Shown here in pieces: positions 35,700 to 40,211 of a DNA stretch of 40,211 bases (position 1 is its first letter; each line of letters opens with the position of its first letter). Location of the stretch: assembly GCF_002902575.1 (NCBI RefSeq), contig NZ_PPRD01000005.1, forward strand, positions 1 to 40,211, in the 5' to 3' direction. The translations under genes and the position numbers were made by a program. The DNA comes from Staphylococcus croceilyticus (GTDB taxonomy: Bacteria > Bacillota > Bacilli > Staphylococcales > Staphylococcaceae). The notes under the pieces are model-generated. The model did no database searches. It saw nothing but the letters and a program-made list of their open reading frames with translations, and was not told the DNA's origin.

Positions 35700-37292
35700 T
35701 TATTTATTGAATCCGCCAGTTTCTGCAATTTCTTTAACTTCTGGACCGAATTTTTTGAAGTTTTCTTCAAAACGTTTAATTAAATCATCAGCTTGCGCAC
35801 GATATTTATCTGAATCGCTCCATGCGTTGATTGGGTTTAAGATTGTTTTAGGTACGTCTTCTACTTCAGTAGGAATGCTTAAGCCGAATTTTTCATCTTT
35901 AATAAATTCAGCATTTTTTAATTTACCAGTGATAGCTTGGTCAACCATGTAACGTGTGTAGTGTAAGCTAATACGACGACCTACACCATATTTACCGCCA
36001 GTCCATCCTGTGTTTACTAAGTAAACATCTACATCATGCTCATCGATTAATTTACCTAATAAATTAGCGTATTTAATAGGATTTAATGGTAAGAATGGTG
36101 CACCGAAGCATGTTGAGAATGAGGGTTCAGGTTCTGTGACACCGCGTTCTGTTCCAGCTAATTTAGAAGTGAAACCACTTAAGAAATGATACATTGCTTG
36201 TGATTTAGATAATTTAGCAATTGGAGGAAGTACTCCGAATGCATCTGCAGTTAAGAAGATAATTGTATTAGGATGTGCTGCTTTTGAAGGTAATACAATA
36301 TTATCGATATGGTGAATAGGGTATGCTGCACGTGTATTCTCAGTATTAGTGTTATCGTCGAAATCTACACGACCGCGTTCATCAACTACAGTATTTTCTA
36401 AAATTGTACCGTATTTAATAGCATTAAAGATTTGAGGTTCTTTTTCTTTTGAAAGGTTAATTGCTTTAGCGTAGCATCCACCTTCAATATTGAAGACACC
36501 ATTTTTATTCCAACCGTGTTCATCGTCACCGATTAATTTACGATCAGGTGCAGCAGATAACGTTGTTTTACCAGTTCCTGATAAACCAAAGAATAAAGCT
36601 ACGTCTCCTTTATCACCTACGTTTGCAGAGCAGTGCATACTCATAATATCTTGCATTGGTAGTAAGTAGTTCATTACTGAGAAGATACCTTTTTTCATTT
36701 CCCCAGCGTATTCAGTACCACCGATTAAAATTGTTTTATGTTTGAATGAAATGATAACAAATGTTTCAGATTTAGTGCCATCTACTTCTGGATCTGCTTT
36801 AAAATGAGGCGCTGAAACAATTGTGAAGTTTGGTTTAATGTTTTTAGCTTCTTCAACTGATTCAGGTCTAATAAACATGTTTTGTGCAAATAGGTTATGC
36901 CATGCTAATTCATTGATAACCGTTAATTTAAGTTGAGTATCTTTGTCGCTTCCAGCATAGCCGTTGAAGACGTATAGTTCATCTTTTTTATCTAGATAAT
37001 CTAAAACTTTATTGTAGAGATTTAAGAAGGTTTCTTCATCAATATGTTGGTTAATATCTCCCCAGTGGATATTATCTTTATAAGAAGGTTCAGTTACGAT
37101 GAATTTATCTTTAGGAGAACGTCCTGTATATTTACCTGTACTTGCGTTAATTGCTCCTAATTCTGTTAATTCGCCCTCATTATTATCTAAAATCTTATTG
37201 TAAAGTTGTGTAGTAGAAAGTTGAAACAGTGAGCTTTCTTTCTCTAATAAGTGTTTAATTTTAGGTGTTTCGCTGTATGTATCTACTGACAT
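35700..37292 (-). CDS. pckA: phosphoenolpyruvate carboxykinase (ATP)
   Basis: The gluconeogenic enzyme that converts oxaloacetate and ATP to PEP, CO2 and ADP; 530 residues, as in S. aureus. Motifs: the kinase-1a P-loop [11 protein letters not shown], the metal/ATP segment LIGDDEHGW, substrate Arg/Lys residues around [11 protein letters not shown], and [18 protein letters not shown] 37292 has GGAGG at 37301-37305; the ATG codons further upstream (37313) precede that site. It is divergent from metK and has a CcpN-box-like sequence 60 nt upstream, which fits glucose repression. Confidence 0.97.
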   Translation of the reverse strand: MSVDTYSETPKIKHLLEKESSLFQLSTTQLYNKILDNNEGELTELGAINASTGKYTGRSPKDKFIVTEPSYKDNIHWGDINQHIDEETFLNLYNKVLDYLDKKDELYVFNGYAGSDKDTQLKLTVINELAWHNLFAQNMFIRPESVEEAKNIKPNFTIVSAPHFKADPEVDGTKSETFVIISFKHKTILIGGTEYAGEMKKGIFSVMNYLLPMQDIMSMHCSANVGDKGDVALFFGLSGTGKTTLSAAPDRKLIGDDEHGWNKNGVFNIEGGCYAKAINLSKEKEPQIFNAIKYGTILENTVVDERGRVDFDDNTNTENTRAAYPIHHIDNIVLPSKAAHPNTIIFLTADAFGVLPPIAKLSKSQAMYHFLSGFTSKLAGTERGVTEPEPSFSTCFGAPFLPLNPIKYANLLGKLIDEHDVDVYLVNTGWTGGKYGVGRRISLHYTRYMVDQAITGKLKNAEFIKDEKFGLSIPTEVEDVPKTILNPINAWSDSDKYRAQADDLIKRFEENFKKFGPEVKEIAETGGFNK

Positions 37293-37351
37293 ACCCAATC
37301 CCTCCAGCATCAATTTATTGAAATATTTCGTATAAGCCTTTACATTAAATT

Positions 37352-37362
37352 AGTATAACATA
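37352..37362 (-). promoter_or_regulatory. pckA: CcpN-operator-like box upstream of pckA
   Basis: On the minus strand TATGTTATACT matches every position of the CcpN consensus as I recall it (TRTGHYATAYW). It lies 60 nt before the start codon, in the expected promoter region. Bacillus pckA is repressed by CcpN on glucose. Confidence 0.5.
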
Positions 37363-37412
37363 ATGGCTTAATTATTCCACCTGGTAAAGACAAAAACTTT
37401 TAAAAATCGAAA

Positions 37413-37441
37413 TTGACATTAATGAGGGGATTCGGTAGTAT
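37413..37441 (+). promoter_or_regulatory. metK: metK promoter
   Basis: TTGACA, 17-nt spacer, TAGTAT, ending 15 nt before the riboswitch P1 stem. Confidence 0.65.
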
Positions 37442-37456
37442 AGTTAATAACGGATT

Positions 37457-37567
37457 CTCTTATCCTGAGTGGTGGAGGGACATGGACCCAATGAAACCCA
37501 GCAACCTCTTTTATCAAAAGAAAGGTGCCAAACCGTTTGCAGACATATATGGTCTGAACGATAAGAG
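37457..37567 (+). ncRNA. SAM-I (S-box) riboswitch of metK
   Basis: P1 is a perfect 8-bp stem CTCTTATC (37457-37464) with GATAAGAG (37560-37567). Between are the conserved S-box blocks: GAGTGGTGGAGGGACATGGA in part, CCCAATGAAACCCAGCAACC (from 37487), GGTGCCAA (37524-37531) and GGTCTGAACGATAAGAG. CTCTATC at 37592-37598 can pair with the 3' P1 strand (one bulge), giving an antiterminator. With SAM bound, P1 forms and the terminator at 37581 stops metK transcription. Confidence 0.96.
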
Positions 37568-37580
37568 CGAATGGACGTTT

Positions 37581-37626
37581 AAGAGCCTTCTCTCTATCTT
37601 TTATAGTGAAGAGGGCTCTTTTATTT
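37581..37626 (+). terminator. SAM-riboswitch expression-platform terminator
   Basis: AAGAGCC (37581-37587) pairs with GGCTCTT (37614-37620), with inner CTAT/ATAG pairing, followed by TTTTATTTT. It competes with the antiterminator for 37592-37598. Confidence 0.9.
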
Positions 37627-37682
37627 TAGCTCACAATTTGAAAGAGAATTTTCGTAAATTTAAATAATAAAAGGAGCAAACC

Positions 37683-38882
37683 ATGACTTATAATAAACGT
37701 TTATTTACTTCAGAATCAGTGACTGAAGGACACCCTGATAAGATCGCTGATCAAGTTTCTGATGCCATTTTAGACGAAATCTTAAAAGACGATCCAAATG
37801 CACGTGTCGCTTGTGAAACGACAGTGACTACTGGAATGGCTTTAATCGCAGGAGAAATTTCAACTTCTACATATGTAGATATTCCTAAAGTTGTACGCGA
37901 AACAATTAAAAATATTGGTTATACACGCGCAAAATATGGTTACGATTACCAAACAATGGCAGTATTAACTGCAATTGATGAACAATCACCAGATATTGCA
38001 CAAGGTGTAGACAAAGCATTAGAATACCGCGAAGAAATTTCAGAAGAAGAAATCGAAGCAACGGGTGCAGGTGACCAAGGTTTAATGTTTGGTTATGCTA
38101 CAAATGAAACTGAAACATATATGCCATTACCAATCTTCTTATCTCATCAACTTGCTAAACGTCTATCAGATGTACGTAAAGATGGTATTTTAGATTATTT
38201 ACGTCCAGATGGTAAAGTTCAAGTGACAGTAGAATATGATGAAGATGATAAACCTAAACGTATCGATACAATCGTAGTATCATCTCAACATGCAGATGAT
38301 GTTGAATTAGACCAAATTCAAAGTGATATTAAAGAACATGTCATTTATCCTACTGTACCAGAAGGCTTAATTGACGATGAAACTAAATTCTTTATTAACC
38401 CAACAGGTCGTTTCGTAATCGGCGGACCTCAAGGCGATGCTGGTTTAACAGGACGTAAAATTATCGTAGATACATACGGTGGTTATGCACGTCATGGTGG
38501 CGGTTGCTTCAGTGGTAAGGATCCAACTAAAGTAGACCGTTCAGCAGCATATGCAGCAAGATATGTAGCTAAAAATATTGTCGCAGCTGAGTTAGCTGAT
38601 CAATGTGAGGTTCAATTAGCTTATGCTATCGGTGTAGCTGAACCAGTCTCAATTTCTATTGATACATTTAATACTGGTAAAGTTTCAGAAGCGCAATTAG
38701 TTGAAGCGGTTAGATCACACTTTGACTTAAGACCAGCAGGCATTATTAAAATGTTAGATTTAAAACAACCAATTTATAAACAAACAGCAGCCTATGGTCA
38801 CTTTGGACGTACTGATGTCCTGTTACCATGGGAAAAATTAGACAAAGTTAATGTCTTAAAAGATGCTGTACAAGCACAATAA
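37683..38882 (+). CDS. metK: S-adenosylmethionine synthetase
   Basis: Makes S-adenosylmethionine from methionine and ATP; 399 residues. Motifs: [16 protein letters not shown] (ATP and substrate), [13 protein letters not shown], the P-loop-like [19 protein letters not shown] and RHGGG just before it. AAAAGGAGC precedes the ATG. It is controlled by the upstream SAM-I riboswitch, thus by its own product, which in turn feeds TrmL in this window. The 155-nt gap after it contains only A+T-rich DNA without a convincing G+C-stem terminator. Confidence 0.98.
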   Translation: MTYNKRLFTSESVTEGHPDKIADQVSDAILDEILKDDPNARVACETTVTTGMALIAGEISTSTYVDIPKVVRETIKNIGYTRAKYGYDYQTMAVLTAIDEQSPDIAQGVDKALEYREEISEEEIEATGAGDQGLMFGYATNETETYMPLPIFLSHQLAKRLSDVRKDGILDYLRPDGKVQVTVEYDEDDKPKRIDTIVVSSQHADDVELDQIQSDIKEHVIYPTVPEGLIDDETKFFINPTGRFVIGGPQGDAGLTGRKIIVDTYGGYARHGGGCFSGKDPTKVDRSAAYAARYVAKNIVAAELADQCEVQLAYAIGVAEPVSISIDTFNTGKVSEAQLVEAVRSHFDLRPAGIIKMLDLKQPIYKQTAAYGHFGRTDVLLPWEKLDKVNVLKDAVQAQ

Positions 38883-39037
38883 CCTCTATTCAAATTTTGA
38901 TGTTTTATATCGAAATTATTGATATTTTCTATTATAATTAGCACTATTGATAGTAATAGAAGTAAGCTTGTCGATAAAGTAATTTTAAGTATAATGACTG
39001 AAAGAAATTGTCTACAGTCTGAAGGAGCGTTGTCTTA

Positions 39038-39946
39038 ATGAATTCATTTGGACCAATTGAAATTGGTTTAATTGCAGCAATTGTAGTAGCAATCATTTGT
39101 TTAATATTATTTTTAGTTACCTTGAAAAGTAAAAATAATATCAAACAAAAAACGAAAGAAGAATACAGTCTTAAAGAAAAGCAAATGTTAGAATCACATG
39201 AAGAGGCTTTAGAAAAAGAGCGTATCGAAAATAAGAAACAAGTCACTCGACAAAAAGAAGATTTCGATGCCACAATTAGCGGTAAAAATCGTGAAATTGA
39301 TGCTTTAAAACTTTTCTCTAAAAATACAAGTGAGTATGTAACGGATATGCGATTAATTGGTATTCGTGACCGATTAGTTAACGAGAAACGTATTCGACGT
39401 GAAGATATGCATATTATGGCGAATATCTTTTTACCAAGTAATGAGTTTAATGATATTCAACGCATTAGTCATTTAGTATTAACACGTACTGGTCTTTATA
39501 TCATTGACTCTCAATTGTTAAAAGGGCATGTTTACAATGGTATTAGTGGTAATCAATTCCAAGAGTTACCTATGATGGAACAAGTCTTTAACACACTTGA
39601 TTTAGATGCGAAATCGCCTCAAACATTGGTGTTAGATCAGAATGATGACGAATCTTCTTTATCATTTGTAAATTATTCAGATCAACTTGAAGCGATTGAA
39701 AAGTTAGCGACTGACTTGCAAACGCAATTAGGTACGAAATATACGCCAACGGCTATTATGTATTTCAATCCTAAACGTGATGGAGATGTAACGATTTCAA
39801 ATTATGCACAAAGTTCAAGTGTTAAAGTATTAGTTGGTCCTGAACAATTAGATGAGTTCTTTAATAAGTTTGTGTTCCATGGACGAATTCAATTTAATGT
39901 TGAAGAGTTACAATCTATTATGGATAAGATTGAAACGTTTAATTAA
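39038..39946 (+). CDS. membrane-anchored coiled-coil protein with a degenerate NERD-like domain
   Basis: A protein of 302 residues: one N-terminal membrane helix (about 9-28), a charged coiled coil (about 32-92), and a domain at about 105-290. Residues 141-160, QRISHLVLTRTGLYIIDSQL, align with the NERD core (…DHLVLT-x-x-G-x-(Y/F)-x-I-(E)-x-K), but the nuclease-type residues are altered: Ser144 for Asp and D-S-Q-L for E-x-K. Function is unknown; I infer a NERD relative without nuclease activity. GAAGGAGCG precedes the ATG. A strong terminator follows. Confidence 0.7.
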   Translation: MNSFGPIEIGLIAAIVVAIICLILFLVTLKSKNNIKQKTKEEYSLKEKQMLESHEEALEKERIENKKQVTRQKEDFDATISGKNREIDALKLFSKNTSEYVTDMRLIGIRDRLVNEKRIRREDMHIMANIFLPSNEFNDIQRISHLVLTRTGLYIIDSQLLKGHVYNGISGNQFQELPMMEQVFNTLDLDAKSPQTLVLDQNDDESSLSFVNYSDQLEAIEKLATDLQTQLGTKYTPTAIMYFNPKRDGDVTISNYAQSSSVKVLVGPEQLDEFFNKFVFHGRIQFNVEELQSIMDKIETFN

Positions 39947-39951
39947 TATAC

Positions 39952-39988
39952 AAACGCTAGGAAGATTAATCTTTCTAGCGTTTTTTAT
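39952..39988 (+). terminator. terminator after the NERD-like gene
   Basis: A 14-bp stem, AAACGCTAGGAAGA (39952-39965) with TCTTTCTAGCGTTT (39970-39983), one G-T, 4-nt loop, then T-run. Confidence 0.92.
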
Positions 39989-40118
39989 GTTTGAATAAAT
40001 TATTTTAAATGGAATTATACTCGTTCTAAGATAGAGTTTCACTCACTTAAGTTGCTGCGCGTTCCTGGGGTGCCGTCTCTAAAGCAGTTCTTAAATAGAT
40101 CATCATTTTACTTATGTT

Positions 40119-40184
40119 GAGACGCTTGCCTAGGGGGCTGGGTCGAGCCTCGGTCTCGACACTCATCCTGCTCCCTCAGGCGTC
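40119..40184. repeat. GC-rich palindromic element at the window end
   Basis: GACGC (40121-40125) pairs with GCGTC (40180-40184), CCT with AGG, GGGGGC (40133-40138) with GCTCCC (40170-40175) and GTCGAG (40142-40147) with CTCGAC (40155-40160): one long nested hairpin. GTCTC at 40075 can also pair with GAGAC at 40119. Its G+C content is far above its surroundings. No coding frame is convincing from 39989 to 40211. Confidence 0.7.
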
Positions 40185-40211
40185 ACACAACGTCATTCGT
40201 AGTTCATCTTT

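Noticed and set aside
35659..35952. Plus-strand frame of 97 residues
   Set aside because: It lies antisense to the 3' end of pckA and begins inside the terminator.
37413..37667. Open frame of 84 residues before metK
   Set aside because: It covers the metK promoter, the SAM-I riboswitch and its terminator; starts at the -35 element.

Overview
The window is low-G+C Firmicutes chromosome, almost certainly from a coagulase-negative Staphylococcus. Supporting this are the staphylococcal AirSR two-component pair, XdrA and TRAP; the gene order yheB-yheA-yhaO-yhaN-yhaM / prsA / yhaH / hit / ecsAB / traP / hemEHY; strong AGGAGG ribosome sites; and A+T-rich codon use. I cannot name the species with confidence. 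Nearly all of it is core genome; I see no transposase, prophage, CRISPR array or plasmid backbone.

Layout. (1) 0.2-4.5 kb: a minus-strand membrane protein with two copies of an extracytoplasmic domain, a PTS EIIC-like permease, and a two-gene amino-acid ABC transporter (fused binding protein/permease plus ATPase). (2) 4.6-9.4 kb: queG-trmL (tRNA wobble-base modification), a NagB-like sugar isomerase-fold protein with a small acidic protein, a small membrane protein and fumC. (3) 9.4-13 kb: an RluA-type pseudouridine synthase (minus), airS-airR (redox/oxygen-sensing two-component system) and the XRE regulator xdrA. (4) 13.1-20 kb: yheB-yheA, then the overlapping block yhaO-yhaN-yhaM (SbcD/SbcC-like nuclease and ATPase with a 3'-5' exoribonuclease). 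(5) 20-25.6 kb: a minus-strand run (prsA foldase lipoprotein, a DUF3267-like membrane protein, YhaH-like protein, HIT protein), divergent ecsA-ecsB, and traP. (6) 25.8-30 kb: hemE-hemH-hemY (late coproporphyrin-dependent haem synthesis) and a degenerate alpha/beta hydrolase. (7) 30.2-31.15 kb: eight tRNA genes (fMet, Asp, Phe, His, Gly, Asn, Glu, Ser) behind two near-identical promoters. (8) 31.2-31.6 kb: non-coding DNA with a duplicated ~40-bp element and hairpins. (9) 31.7-35.7 kb: menE-menC (menaquinone), yidD, a Nudix hydrolase and an alpha/beta hydrolase. (10) 35.7-40.2 kb: divergent pckA and metK, with a complete SAM-I riboswitch before metK, a degenerate NERD-domain protein, and a GC-rich palindromic element running into the window end.

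How it fits together: much of the window serves respiratory metabolism and its control (haem, menaquinone, fumarase, PEP carboxykinase, AirSR). A second theme is RNA handling (queG, trmL, RluA family, YhaM, tRNA array), and a third is envelope secretion and folding (PrsA, Ecs, YidD). The most unusual signals are non-coding: the duplicated element after the tRNA array, a terminator hairpin inside that array, palindromes before hemE, a CcpN-like box before pckA, a family of related terminators, and the GC-rich hairpin at the right end. Three proteins (the hydrolase at 29.4 kb, the DUF3267-like protein and the NERD protein) keep a fold signature but appear to have lost catalytic residues.
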